Assembly (NCBI GenBank): GCA_038323375.1
Contig: JBBQGV010000002.1
Coordinates: 1 to 64,000 of the forward strand
Origin: JABWAJ01 sp038323375
Lineage (GTDB): Bacteria > Bacteroidota > Bacteroidia > Chitinophagales > Saprospiraceae
Direction: 5' to 3'
DNA: 64,000 bases
Of the stretch, positions 14,873 to 23,817 are shown piece after piece (position 1 is the first letter of the stretch; the number at the start of each line of letters is the position of its first letter). The translations under genes were made by a program, and so were the position numbers. The notes beneath the pieces were generated by a model, which worked only from the letters and a program-made list of their open reading frames with translations, had not been told where the DNA came from and searched no databases.

Positions 14873-15307
14873 TTACATGCGTTCCATGTACCAGTTTAAT
14901 TCATTTTTGATTTTTCTATAGCTAAAAATCCGGGGAATAATTTTTTGCAGGCGCATGAAAGCCGTTTCGCTTTTTACGACATAGTCAAAAGCTTTGTGGT
15001 GCATACAGCTAATTGCCACGTCAATTCGATCCTGAGCGGATAACATAATAACCGGAATATCTTGATTAAAAGATTTTATCTTATCCAAGGTGTCAAGACC
15101 GTTCATTGCATTTTTATCAATGCCGTCAAGCTGGTAGTCCAAAATAATCACATCTGGGTTTTTTGACAAATTAGCTATGCAAAGCTCCCCGGAAGCAAAG
15201 GTTTCAACACTGAAATTAGGAAACTGCAGGAATTCAATTTCCAGCGACTTCAGGAATACGGCGTCGTCGTCTACCAGGAAAATTTTAATCTCGGATCCGG
15301 CTTTCAT
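14873..15307 (-). CDS. Stand-alone response regulator receiver protein
   Basis: A 144-aa single-domain receiver. The acidic pocket is in FLVDDDAVFLK (about 10-14), the phospho-Asp in VIILDYQLDG (about 57), followed by VIMLSAQDRIDVA and FDYVVKSE with the conserved Ser and Lys. It is paralogous to the downstream receiver. Its ATG lies inside the end of the hybrid kinase gene (23-nt overlap), so the two are translationally coupled. Having no DNA-binding domain, it must act by protein contact or as an intermediate in a phosphorelay. Confidence 0.9.
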   Translation of the reverse strand: MKAGSEIKIFLVDDDAVFLKSLEIEFLQFPNFSVETFASGELCIANLSKNPDVIILDYQLDGIDKNAMNGLDTLDKIKSFNQDIPVIMLSAQDRIDVAISCMHHKAFDYVVKSETAFMRLQKIIPRIFSYRKIKNELNWYMERM

Positions 15308-17297
15308 GCGTTTGTGCTTTTATCTTTTTAAACTCTTCTTCCAATTCTTCACAGGCCCGCGTGCATACACTTTCAATCTGAAGTACCAAGTCGGTAATTC
15401 CTTTCATTTGTTTTTTTGCGCGGGAGTATTCCTGAACTTTTTTTGCTATGGCTTCAAAATCCGAACTGATTCCCATGATTGAAAAGGAAGGAATCATTTT
15501 GTGTACTGCGGCATGCAGCGAATCCCAGTCTTTGTCCCGCAGGCTTTGCTTCATGACATTGATTAAGGGCGGAGTTTGCTCTAAATAAGCCGAAATCATC
15601 TCCATCATTAAAGCTGGATTGGATTTGGTACGTTGGGCTAAATAATTCAGGTCAACATATTTTATTTTTTGACTTTGACCCTTTTCGGCTTCTTTTGGGG
15701 TGTCATTAAAAATAGATTTTTTCATAAACCCTACAATTTTACTGTACAAAATTCTTTCGTCAACTGGTTTTGCAATGTAATCGTTCATACCTACCGCTTT
15801 GCATTTTGCCAAATCAACGGTAGTCACATCCGCAGTTAGGGCAATGATAGGCGTGTTCAAATTCATGGTATTCCGAATGTACTGGGTGGCTTCAAACCCA
15901 TTCATTTCGGGCATCTGCAAGTCCATTAAGATGATATCGTAAGATTTAAACTGTAGCTTTTCAATAGCGATTTTTCCGTTTTCGGCGATGTCGCGCTCAA
16001 ATCCAAAATCATCCAACAGCGTTTTCATCAATAATTGATTGAGCGCCATGTCTTCCACTACCAATACTTTTATATTTTTTATTTCCGTATCTGCTTCGGT
16101 AATGATTGTTTCAATTTCTGCTTCAGAATTTGTTTTTTGAAAACTTAGTATGAAACTGAACGTTGATCCTGCACTAAGGCTGCTTTTTACCTTAATGCTG
16201 CCTCCTTGATGTTCTACCAGTTGTTTTGCAATGGCGAGGCCTAATCCAGTTCCGCCATATAGCCTTGCCGTTGAACTGGAAGCCTGCTGAAAGTTTTCAA
16301 AAATATTTTTTATTTTATCTTTGGGAATGCCAATTCCGGTATCTGTAACCGAAAACTTAATTTTTACCTGTTCTGCCGTCTCCTCCAGCAGTTGAATATT
16401 TACAGTTATGCTTCCTTTTGAGGTGAATTTGACGGCATTGCTCACTAAGTTTAAAATAATTTGATGCAACCGCACCGGGTCGCCGACCAACACCTCAGGG
16501 ATACCGTTGTCGAATTCTTTGACCAATATCAGATTTTTTTCCTGAATTTTCGCCTCAAACAAATGGAGTATTGCGGATATGGATAAAAATAATTTGAACG
16601 GCGTTTTTTCAAATGTCATTTTCCCGGCATCCACTTTTGCAAGGTCGAGTATATCGTTGATCAGCACAATTAAAGCATCGCCACTCATTTTTATGGCGGT
16701 TAAATATTCCTTTTGTTTTGCAGACAATTCTGTTCTTAGTACTACTTTTGTAAATCCAATGATCGCATTCATGGGCGTGCGAATTTCATGACTCATGTTC
16801 GACAAAAATTGCTGTTTGGATTTCACGGCATCTTCTGCAACATTTGTGGCGCTTTCTGCTTTGCTCTTTGCTTCTTCGGCAATGAGCGTGGCCAGCTCGG
16901 CAAAAACTTTCGCCTCGATCAGTTCATTTTCAATCCTTTTTTGCTCGGTAATAACTCTTGCCACCACTACTGCACCAAGCACATTACCTTGTTCGCCTTT
17001 ATAAACAGAACCGTTAAATAGCACATCGGTTAGCTCCCCGTCTACGACGGTTAACGGATGATTTTTAACAAACCCCTCCGCGAATACTTCCTGATAAACT
17101 TCACGCGCCTTTGTCGGCTCCGTAAAATAATCACCAAAGTCTTTGCCAATCAGGTTTATACGCAGCTCCCCCGTAATGTTCGCCCAGGCATCGTTCATGT
17201 CCGTTATTTTACCTTCGGTACTGATGGTAATTAAGGGGTCAAGGCTTGCTTCTATCAAGCTTCGGGCATAACGGGATTCTTGTGCTCTTTTTTCCAT
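15285..17297 (-). CDS. Soluble hybrid histidine kinase (PAS-HisKA-HATPase-REC-Hpt)
   Basis: A 670-aa kinase with no transmembrane segment, so it senses a cytoplasmic signal. Domains in order: PAS (about 8-120), a short coiled coil (about 125-160), HisKA with phospho-acceptor His170 in FLSNMSHEIRTPMN, and HATPase_c (about 275-395; NLVSNAVKF, GTGIGIPKD, GGTGLGLAI). Then come REC (about 405-525; VLVVEDMALNQ, DIILMDLQMPEMNG) and an Hpt domain (about 570-660; AAVHKMIPSFSIMG). All four phosphorelay residues are present, so the protein alone can run a relay from HisKA via REC to Hpt and on to the two downstream receiver proteins. It overlaps the first of these by 23 nt. Confidence 0.93.
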   Translation of the reverse strand: MEKRAQESRYARSLIEASLDPLITISTEGKITDMNDAWANITGELRINLIGKDFGDYFTEPTKAREVYQEVFAEGFVKNHPLTVVDGELTDVLFNGSVYKGEQGNVLGAVVVARVITEQKRIENELIEAKVFAELATLIAEEAKSKAESATNVAEDAVKSKQQFLSNMSHEIRTPMNAIIGFTKVVLRTELSAKQKEYLTAIKMSGDALIVLINDILDLAKVDAGKMTFEKTPFKLFLSISAILHLFEAKIQEKNLILVKEFDNGIPEVLVGDPVRLHQIILNLVSNAVKFTSKGSITVNIQLLEETAEQVKIKFSVTDTGIGIPKDKIKNIFENFQQASSSTARLYGGTGLGLAIAKQLVEHQGGSIKVKSSLSAGSTFSFILSFQKTNSEAEIETIITEADTEIKNIKVLVVEDMALNQLLMKTLLDDFGFERDIAENGKIAIEKLQFKSYDIILMDLQMPEMNGFEATQYIRNTMNLNTPIIALTADVTTVDLAKCKAVGMNDYIAKPVDERILYSKIVGFMKKSIFNDTPKEAEKGQSQKIKYVDLNYLAQRTKSNPALMMEMISAYLEQTPPLINVMKQSLRDKDWDSLHAAVHKMIPSFSIMGISSDFEAIAKKVQEYSRAKKQMKGITDLVLQIESVCTRACEELEEEFKKIKAQTHESRIRD

Positions 17298-17333
17298 TTT
17301 ATGAATTGTTCAACTGAAGATTTCGGATTAAAA

Positions 17334-17528
17334 TCAGGATTCATCTTTTGTTGTACGAACCAATCCAATGCCCGAGGTGAAGAATATGAGGCCAAGTATA
17401 CCGTATATCACAAGCGATTTAATGTCCCTTGTGCCGCCCGATGTATTGGCAAACAGGATTGCAGTGTAAATAAGACCGCCTATGCCAAGCACGGTCAGTA
17501 TTGCACCAAAGATTCTTTTGATATTCAT
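17334..17528 (-). CDS. Small two-span membrane protein
   Basis: A 64-aa protein with two hydrophobic segments (about 5-26 and 38-57) joined by a polar loop NTSGGTRDIKS and ending in charged RTTKDES. It resembles the DUF3185-like 60-75-aa membrane proteins of Bacteroidota and has the same architecture as the protein at 32713-32931. It lies between a 184-bp palindromic repeat and the hybrid kinase gene. No function is known. It has no visible 21-bp repeat promoter and may be read from the AraC promoter through the repeat. Confidence 0.68.
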   Translation of the reverse strand: MNIKRIFGAILTVLGIGGLIYTAILFANTSGGTRDIKSLVIYGILGLIFFTSGIGLVRTTKDES

Positions 17529-17544
17529 AGTTTTTGTTTTTTTA

Positions 17545-17728
17545 AGAGCTTGTTGGGGATTTCATGATTGACTACGTCGAATCTTCGATTTGGGCGAGCG
17601 TGAGGAAATTTTATTTTAGACAAGGCGGATTTTGCAGAGATAGCCGGCAGCTAACTTGAAAAAATCCAACGCAGTATAAAATAAAATTTGCCACTCGTAG
17701 CCAATTGATGAATTCCCCAACAAGCTCT
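17545..17728. repeat. Family-2 palindromic element, 184 bp
   Basis: Ends AGAGCTTGTTGGGG and its reverse complement CCCCAACAAGCTCT. The halves pair inward (AAATTTTATTTTA against TAAAATAAAATTT) down to a centre containing ATAGCCGGCAGCTA. A second copy of exactly the same length is at 25018-25201 in inverted order, and a half copy is at 46467. It begins 4 bp after the stop codon of the AraC-type gene. Confidence 0.88.
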
Positions 17729-17731
17729 AAC

Positions 17732-18301
17732 TTATTCGTTTCCAATTTCCTCAATTGGATTTCGCCTTTTATTTTTCAATTGTTTGAAATGAGAAGGCGT
17801 AAGTCCGGTAACTTTTTTAAATTGATTGGAAAGGTGCGCCACACTGCTGTAATTCATCTTCCACGCAATTTCTGTAACATTTAATTCACCGTAAATGATC
17901 AATTCTTTTATTCGTTCAATTTTATGAGAAATGATAAATTGTTCGATTGTGGTTCCCTGGACTTCTGAAAACAAATTTGCCAAATAAGTGTAATTGTGGC
18001 TTAGCTTTTTGCTCAAAAAATCGGAAAAATTTACCTTCATTTCTTCACCTGAGTGATGAACCATTTCAACAATAGCGGTTTTTATTTTTTCAATCAAAAC
18101 CGATTTTTTGTCGTCCATTAGTTCAAGCCCTGTTTTACTCAATGCAAATTTTAGTTCTACCCTTTGCTCGGGAGTAATGTCCTCCATAATTTCTACCTCC
18201 CCCAAATCAACAACAATAAAGTGTATCCCCAGCTTCCTCAAAGCATCTTTCGCTGCCATTTTGCAACGGTTACTTACCATGTATTTGATATATAGCTTCA
18301 A
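17732..18301 (-). CDS. AraC-type regulator with HMA-like N-terminal domain (paralogue 1)
   Basis: A 189-aa regulator. Residues about 1-70 look like a ferredoxin-like HMA fold (KLYIKYMVSNRCKMAAKDALRKLG, then VVDLGEVEI). Residues about 85-182 are an AraC/XylS double helix-turn-helix: FSDFLSKKLSHNYTYLANLFSEVQG, IEQFIISHKIERIKELIIYGELNVTEIAWKMNYSSVAHLSNQFKKVTGLTPSHFK. The start is taken as TTG 18301 because the paralogue keeps the same KLYIKYMVS codons ahead of its first ATG. The metal-type CxxC is reduced to a single Cys. It has its own direct-repeat promoter, so it is probably autoregulated and is a candidate for the factor that reads these repeats. Confidence 0.87.
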   Translation of the reverse strand: MKLYIKYMVSNRCKMAAKDALRKLGIHFIVVDLGEVEIMEDITPEQRVELKFALSKTGLELMDDKKSVLIEKIKTAIVEMVHHSGEEMKVNFSDFLSKKLSHNYTYLANLFSEVQGTTIEQFIISHKIERIKELIIYGELNVTEIAWKMNYSSVAHLSNQFKKVTGLTPSHFKQLKNKRRNPIEEIGNE

Positions 18302-18325
18302 ATTTTTTTTTTAAACAAGTATAGG

Positions 18326-18391
18326 CAAAGCTACACCCCCTAAACCTGTTTACTTTACACAACTATGTAAAAAAATTACATGATTCACACA
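18326..18391 (-). promoter_or_regulatory. Direct-repeat promoter 4 (AraC paralogue 1)
   Basis: TTACACAA at 18355 and TTACATGATTCACAC from 18376 are 21 bp apart. The -7 box on the minus strand is the full TAGCTTTG (TTTG = CAAA at 18326-18329), 25 nt from the motif, the only copy with 25 instead of 26. It implies autoregulation. Confidence 0.87.
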
Positions 18392-18550
18392 TTTTGTAGC
18401 GCATTTCGTCAAAAAAAGGCGTTCTGCGCTCTTCAACGCGTTTCATCGCTACAAAATGCTCCGTGTCTACCGACATTTGGTTCCTACGGTTCTTGAGCTA
18501 TGTCGAAGGACAGAACCGCCCTGATGAAAATTCGGGATGTCTCCTGTTCC

Positions 18551-18588
18551 CACAACGCAGCTATCGGACTAAAAAGACGGACACTAAT
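18551..18588. repeat. Family-1 repeat, single-end copy at the mlaD stop
   Basis: Read on the minus strand from 18588, ATTAGTGTCCGTC continues into TTTTTAGTCCGATAGCTGCGTTGTG, matching the ends of the copies at 6021 and 52297. The rest of the element is not recognisable; 18400-18550 holds no gene. The mlaD stop codon TAA shares its last base with the repeat edge. Confidence 0.75.
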
Positions 18589-19343
18589 TATTCCTTTTCA
18601 TTTTTTGAGTTGGTTTTTTCGGCTTTTTTTGCTTCCTCTTCCTTTTTCTTTTGGGCATCTTTTTTCAACTTTTCTGCCGCTTTCTCCTTTTTGTTAAAAT
18701 AGCCTTTCAAAAGGAAGCTGCTTTTGGCGGCTTCCATATTGTCATTTAAACCTTTTGTGCTTTTTTTGAGATTCGACATCGTCTGATCAAAGTTGTCTGC
18801 AATGGTTTCATCCTGGATGAGCCTGCCGAGCGTCCCTTTTCCACTGTTTAGGTTAATCATGATTTCGGCAAGCTGCTGCGATATAATTTCGGCATTTACT
18901 GCGGTGATCTGCAAACTTGCCATGATGGCATCCGTCTCAACAGGCTCGATCGTATCGAGGTGTTGTCCCTCCTTAGCCAAAGGCGCGTCGGCGCTGCCAG
19001 GGGTAATGACCAAAAGCCGATCGCCGATAAGGCCCTCTGAGCCAATTGCGACTTCGCAGTCCGTTTTAATAAACTTGCGAACTGATTTTTTTAGCAACAA
19101 ATCTACCCTTACCGTGGTGTCGTTTACGATGTTGATGCTTCCGACTGTGCCGACATTAATTCCGGAAAACCGGATGTTATTTCCAACCTGCAAGCCGCTT
19201 ACATTGGAGAAAGTCGAAGTGACCTTAAAAACAGGATCAAATAAGTGTTTTTGTTTGCCAATAATAAATATGGCAAGTACAAAAAGCACTAAACCTCCGA
19301 GAATAAATAAACCTAAGCGTACTTTGCTCATTTTTGTGTGCAT
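18588..19343 (-). CDS. mlaD: MlaD/MCE-domain lipid-transport protein
   Basis: A 251-aa periplasmic substrate-binding subunit of an MCE-type ABC lipid importer. One N-terminal transmembrane helix (about 10-28) anchors it. The MCE domain follows at about 38-115 (TFSNVSGLQVGNNIRFSGINVGTVGSINIVNDTTVRVDLLL to EGLIGDRLLVITPG). Beyond it comes a helical region and an extremely Lys/Glu-rich tail (about 215-251). MSKVRLG at residue 5 is an alternative start. Together with the upstream ATPase and permease it should move phospholipids between inner and outer membrane. It is the last gene of the mla operon, and its stop codon touches a dispersed repeat. Confidence 0.88.
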   Translation of the reverse strand: MHTKMSKVRLGLFILGGLVLFVLAIFIIGKQKHLFDPVFKVTSTFSNVSGLQVGNNIRFSGINVGTVGSINIVNDTTVRVDLLLKKSVRKFIKTDCEVAIGSEGLIGDRLLVITPGSADAPLAKEGQHLDTIEPVETDAIMASLQITAVNAEIISQQLAEIMINLNSGKGTLGRLIQDETIADNFDQTMSNLKKSTKGLNDNMEAAKSSFLLKGYFNKKEKAAEKLKKDAQKKKEEEAKKAEKTNSKNEKE

Positions 19344-19361
19344 GTCAATTTAATTTTTCTT

Positions 19362-20147
19362 TCAAACAAAAAAAGATTGAATTAAAGGGTCGCTTGAAGT
19401 TTCAAAGTCTTTTATTGTGCCTTCCTTGTAAATTTCCCCGTCATTAAGCATGAGCAGCCTGTCTGCAGTGATCAATGCACATTTTATGTCGTGTGTGATA
19501 ATGATAGAGGACGTTTTATATTTTTTTTGAACATCAAGAATCAGGTTGCTTATTTCGTGGGAAGTTACAGGGTCTAACCCGGTAGTGGGTTCGTCATAGA
19601 GCATAATCATAGGGTCGACAATAATGGTGCGGGCCAAACTTATTCTTTTCCGCATGCCGCCGGAAAGCTCTGAAGGCATTTTATCCAAGGCATCAGCCAA
19701 ACCGACATTTTCCAGAACCTCGCCTACTTTTTCTTTAATTTGCTGTTCTGTAAGGTTCTTTTTTAACCTCCGCAGTGGAAATTCCAGGTTTTGTTTCACC
19801 GTCATGGAGTCATACAATGCGCCGCTTTGAAACAAAAAACCGATTTTTTCTCTCAATTCGCTCAATTCTATCCGGTTTAAGGTAGCCACGTTTTTATTAA
19901 AAACCTGTATTGTTCCGCTATCTTGCTGCATTAAACGAACAATGCATTTTATCAGGACAGATTTACCGGATCCGGATTTGCCAAGCAATACTAGGTTTTC
20001 GCCATTAAAAAGCTTTAATGAAGTATTTTTTAATACTTCCAGGTTTCCAAAGGATATTTGGAGGTTATCTATTTCGATAACCACCTCCCGGCTTGCACTG
20101 GCGGACGAAGCCTTAGTTGCAACTTTTATTTGCTCAGTGTTTGTCAT
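19362..20147 (-). CDS. mlaF: MlaF-type ABC transporter ATPase
   Basis: A 261-aa ABC ATPase. Walker A LLGKSGSGKSVLIK at about 55-68, Q-loop GFLFQSGALYDSMT at about 103, signature LSGGMRKRISLAR at about 160, Walker B MIMLYDEPTTGLDP at about 180 and the H-loop in IIITHDIKCA at about 212 are all intact. The SGALYDSMT and SGGMRKR variants are characteristic of the MlaF/MceG branch. It energises phospholipid transport through MlaE. Its ATG overlaps the permease stop by 4 nt (ATGA), and MlaD follows after 18 nt. Confidence 0.93.
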   Translation of the reverse strand: MTNTEQIKVATKASSASASREVVIEIDNLQISFGNLEVLKNTSLKLFNGENLVLLGKSGSGKSVLIKCIVRLMQQDSGTIQVFNKNVATLNRIELSELREKIGFLFQSGALYDSMTVKQNLEFPLRRLKKNLTEQQIKEKVGEVLENVGLADALDKMPSELSGGMRKRISLARTIIVDPMIMLYDEPTTGLDPVTSHEISNLILDVQKKYKTSSIIITHDIKCALITADRLLMLNDGEIYKEGTIKDFETSSDPLIQSFFV

Positions 20148-20983
20148 AACAGCATGTCAATAATTTGAACGGCAATTAAATCTACAATGATCACCATAAG
20201 CGATGCCTGCACAACAGCAGAGTTTGCTGCAACACCTACGCTTTCTGTCCCACGCCCGGCATTGTAACCTTTATAGCAGCCAACAAATCCGATGACTGTC
20301 CCGAAAAAGAATGATTTTACAACTGCGGGTAAAAAATCAAAAAACTCAACATGGCTAAAAGCCTGTGAAAAAAACAAAACCAGCGTTACTTCGCCTTTGA
20401 TATTTACGCCTGCCCAGCTTCCCAATATACCAAACACATCAGCATAAAGCACCAATAGCGGGATCATAATTGTTGCTGCCAATACCCTTGTAACGACTAA
20501 AAACCTTATTGGATTGGTAGAGGAGACTTCCATCGCGTCAATCTGTTCGGAAACCTTCATGGAGCCTAATTCTGCCCCCATACCCGATCCAATTTTTCCG
20601 GCACAGATAAGTGCCGTAATGACCGGCCCTATTTCCCGGAGCAGTGAAATTACGACCATTCCGGGCAGCATCGTTACTGCTCCAAAATCAACAAGGATCG
20701 GACGTGATTGAATCGTAAGCACCAACCCCATAATTGTGCCGGTGACTGCAATCAGTGGCAGGGTTTTGTATCCGATTTGATAACATTGATTTAAAAATTC
20801 CCTGAATTCAAAGTTGCGCGAAAAGGTTTCTTTGACGATTTGAGTCATAAACAAAAAAACATCGGCAACATCCGTTAAAAAGTTACTCGCTTTTTCGGTT
20901 TTTGCAATTACTGTTGCTTTTAGTTTCTTAGATTGCCCTTTCGAGAAATCTTTAATCTTTATAATAGTATTGACCTTTTTCAT
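20144..20983 (-). CDS. mlaE: MlaE-type ABC permease
   Basis: A 279-aa integral membrane permease of the MlaE family. Conserved stretches: GTIMGLVLTIQSRPILVDFGA at about 80-100, then REIGPVITALICAGKIGSGMGAELGSMKVSEQIDAMEVSSTNPIRFLVVTRVLAATIMIPLLVLYADVFGI (the family core) and GTESVGVAANSAVV near the C-terminus. Five to six transmembrane helices. It overlaps MlaF (4 nt) and also the CPA1 antiporter upstream (ATGA), so the antiporter is translationally linked to lipid transport in this organism. Confidence 0.92.
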   Translation of the reverse strand: MKKVNTIIKIKDFSKGQSKKLKATVIAKTEKASNFLTDVADVFLFMTQIVKETFSRNFEFREFLNQCYQIGYKTLPLIAVTGTIMGLVLTIQSRPILVDFGAVTMLPGMVVISLLREIGPVITALICAGKIGSGMGAELGSMKVSEQIDAMEVSSTNPIRFLVVTRVLAATIMIPLLVLYADVFGILGSWAGVNIKGEVTLVLFFSQAFSHVEFFDFLPAVVKSFFFGTVIGFVGCYKGYNAGRGTESVGVAANSAVVQASLMVIIVDLIAVQIIDMLL

Positions 20984-22596
20984 GCATTTTTTTCTTTAAT
21001 CGGCATATCAAAATGCACGTTTAAATGCGCTTCTTCGTGATCTATCTCTTTTTCGATATTGCGGATCAATTCTTCCGGGTATTTATTTTCGACGCTCATT
21101 TCCTGCAAAGCTTTTCGTTTTACATCAATGAGTGCGAACAATACATTTTGGTACGCCAGGATATCAGGTTGCAGATTGTGCTTTTTTAATAGCTGGCTTT
21201 GCTGAGATTTCAGTTGGTGTTCATAGCGCTCTTTTAGTATGCGGAATTCTTTGCTGCTTTCCACCTCCTGAGCATAGTAGGCATTCAGATGTTTAAGTAC
21301 GGCTGAATCCAGAACGGTATTAACTTCCAATGCCTGCTTCCATTCCTGCTCCTTTGTCGTTATCTCTAATTTTTGGATCAACCAGGGCAGGGTCAATCCC
21401 TGCAATACCAGCGTGCAGAGGATAACGATGAAGGAAATAAACAAAATAAGATCGCGATGCGGAAATGTTTCCCCCGAAATCAGGATTAGCGGAATGGATA
21501 AAGCTGCTGCGAGGGAGACAACCCCGCGCATGCCGCTCCAGGCAATAATAGAGACTGCTTTCCAGTCCGGACGAGGTTCTGTTTTTCTTATTTTTTTACT
21601 GATTAACCAGGGTAAATAAGCAACGGGAAATACCCATATTATCCGGATCAAAATGACCGCAAAACTAAAAAAAACACCGTAATAAATGGTTTTTGCAAAT
21701 GTTCCTGTTTCCAGATTGCTTAAAATCACCGGTAATTGCAGTCCGATTAAAATATAAGCCGCGCCATTAAGCAAAAACACTAAGGTTTCCCAGACTCCCT
21801 GTGATTGAAGGCGGGAGCTGAACGAAAAAACTTCCGTTGAACGCGCGCTTAAAAACAGACCCCCGCTGACTACAGCCAATTCGCCTGAAAATTTGAAATG
21901 CTCCGCCGAAATGTACATCAAATATGGCGCCATTAAGGTAATGGCCGTATCAATGCTTGGAGTGGTAGGCAAAAATCGGTGTATGAAATAGATCAACAGC
22001 GCAATGGCTAATCCCACCATAATTCCGGCACAAATCATGATCATAAAATCAATTCCGGCTTCCCAAAAAATAAATTCACGAGTCAGCACGGCAAATAGTG
22101 CAAAACGAAAAAGGATCAGGCTCACCGCATCATTGATCAGACTTTCTCCCTCTAAAATATTGACAATGCTGCGGGGCATTCTCAATTTTTGGAGGATAGA
22201 TGTGGCTGCAAATGAGTCGGAGGGTGAAATAATTGCTCCCAATAAAAAACCGAATGCCAATGGAAAACCGGGAATAAGCAGGTGTGAAATAAACGCTACT
22301 GCGGATGATGAAAAAATGACTAAGCCTATTCCCAGAAAACCTATAGGCCTTCGGAATGCCAGGAAGTCTTGCCAGGGTGTATTCCAAGCTGCCGCGAAAA
22401 GCAGGGGGGGGATGAAAATGGTAAATACTAAATTGGGTTCCAGAATCAGGGCGAATGTTTTTGGAATAAAGCCGATGATTAAGCCGCTGATCACCAAAAA
22501 AACCGGGTAGGATATGCGCAATTTTTCGCCAAGCATGGATAGCAGGGATACTACCAGAAGGAGTGTGATAATGAGCAATAAATGATCCTGCAGCAT
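20980..22596 (-). CDS. CPA1-family Na+/H+ antiporter
   Basis: A 538-aa cation:proton antiporter. About twelve transmembrane helices span residues 5-400 with CPA1/NhaP-type motifs FLLGAIISPSDSFAATSIL (ion-binding Asp at about 125) and EGESLINDAVSLILF (about 145-160), then WSGMRGVVSLAAALSIP at about 350. The cytoplasmic tail (about 410-538) is helical and charged. It probably exchanges Na+ or K+ for protons under salt or alkaline stress. The stop TGA overlaps the mlaE ATG. Placement beside an AI-2E transporter and stress genes fits an envelope-homeostasis role (inference). Confidence 0.9.
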   Translation of the reverse strand: MLQDHLLLIITLLLVVSLLSMLGEKLRISYPVFLVISGLIIGFIPKTFALILEPNLVFTIFIPPLLFAAAWNTPWQDFLAFRRPIGFLGIGLVIFSSSAVAFISHLLIPGFPLAFGFLLGAIISPSDSFAATSILQKLRMPRSIVNILEGESLINDAVSLILFRFALFAVLTREFIFWEAGIDFMIMICAGIMVGLAIALLIYFIHRFLPTTPSIDTAITLMAPYLMYISAEHFKFSGELAVVSGGLFLSARSTEVFSFSSRLQSQGVWETLVFLLNGAAYILIGLQLPVILSNLETGTFAKTIYYGVFFSFAVILIRIIWVFPVAYLPWLISKKIRKTEPRPDWKAVSIIAWSGMRGVVSLAAALSIPLILISGETFPHRDLILFISFIVILCTLVLQGLTLPWLIQKLEITTKEQEWKQALEVNTVLDSAVLKHLNAYYAQEVESSKEFRILKERYEHQLKSQQSQLLKKHNLQPDILAYQNVLFALIDVKRKALQEMSVENKYPEELIRNIEKEIDHEEAHLNVHFDMPIKEKNA

Positions 22597-22635
22597 GCCT
22601 TTTTAGAATAAACGAAATGAAATTGCCTCTTGCCT

Positions 22636-23796
22636 CTATTTCTTCTTCGGATCTTCCTCACGCGGCGAAATTCCCCATAGCGTGGAAGTCAGGTAAGGCA
22701 ATTTTTTAGAGATATTTGATAAATCTAATTTTAGTTTCAGCAATGGCGGCATGGTGTCGCCCATCAAAAAGCCCCAATGTTTCAAAGAATCAATTCGGTC
22801 AAATAAGAGTTTTAGAATTGCCGTAAGCGGAATGGATAAAAACATACCGGGAATGCCCCATAAGGCAGCGCCTGCGATTACCGCAAGGAGGGAGACGAGG
22901 GCATTGAGTTTTACTTTTGAACCGACCACTTTGGGAACGATGTAGTTGTTGTCAATGAACTGGATAATCGTATAAAGCGCGGCAACGTAGAGTACATAAA
23001 CCGGTGATTTGGTAATCAATGCAACAATCATGAAAATGAACACCGCAATCAATCCACCTAAGTAGGGTATGATGTTGAGAAACGCGCCAATGATGCCCAG
23101 CAGGACGGCGTACTGAATACCAAGTACCAGTAAACCGGCAGAATTCAAAACGGCAATGATGGCAAATTCTGCAAAAAGCCCAATGAGATAACTTTGAATA
23201 ATCACCTTCGTTTCGAGCAGTATTTCGTTTACTTTTTGGTTATTGTCTGCTCCAAAAAGTTTGTGAATAAACTGGACTAAATGGGGTTGATAAAATAAAA
23301 TCATAAAAATGTAAACGGGGGTTAAAAAAATAATTGCCAGCATACCACCCATGGTGGTAAGCGTTACGCCAATTGCAGCGCCGCTGTTGCTGAACAGGTC
23401 GTTTTTTGTATCGGTAAGCCAGGCATTTATTTTTTTCGTGCTGACATTAAAATAATTGGCACCCCAGTCAATGATTTGATTCAACAGCGCTTCAAATTTA
23501 TCTACTAATTGGGGCCATGATTCTTTTAACATTGTGGCTTGGGAGGATAACAAAAGCGCCAATCCGATGAGAATCAGAAAGGCGACGGCCAAAACGAAGG
23601 CGATAGACAGCGCCCGGTTTATTTTTCTGTCTACTAAAAAATTCACCGCCGGACTGAGGGAACTAGCGATGATAGATGCGAAAATAAGGGGAAGAACAAC
23701 ATCCTGGGTGACGGATAGGATGCTGATCAAAACATACAGTCCTACAAGAAACAACGAGGCCGTTGCTAAGAAGGGCAATTTTAAACGTGTGTTCAT
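22636..23796 (-). CDS. AI-2E family transporter (PerM-like)
   Basis: A 386-aa membrane protein with about eight transmembrane segments typical of the AI-2E exporter superfamily: an N-terminal hairpin, a hydrophilic helical region (about 85-140), then the conserved core NIIPYLGGLIAVFIFMIV, YTIIQFIDNNYIVPKVVGSKVKLNALVSLLAVIAGAALWGIPGMFLSIPLTAILKLLFDRI. Members include AI-2 exporters, TqsA and Na+-coupled transporters such as UPF0118 proteins involved in salt tolerance; the substrate is not predictable. It follows the holin-like genes on the same strand with short gaps. Confidence 0.9.
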   Translation of the reverse strand: MNTRLKLPFLATASLFLVGLYVLISILSVTQDVVLPLIFASIIASSLSPAVNFLVDRKINRALSIAFVLAVAFLILIGLALLLSSQATMLKESWPQLVDKFEALLNQIIDWGANYFNVSTKKINAWLTDTKNDLFSNSGAAIGVTLTTMGGMLAIIFLTPVYIFMILFYQPHLVQFIHKLFGADNNQKVNEILLETKVIIQSYLIGLFAEFAIIAVLNSAGLLVLGIQYAVLLGIIGAFLNIIPYLGGLIAVFIFMIVALITKSPVYVLYVAALYTIIQFIDNNYIVPKVVGSKVKLNALVSLLAVIAGAALWGIPGMFLSIPLTAILKLLFDRIDSLKHWGFLMGDTMPPLLKLKLDLSNISKKLPYLTSTLWGISPREEDPKKK

Positions 23797-23817
23797 AATA
23801 ATCCTAAAAAAGGTTTA

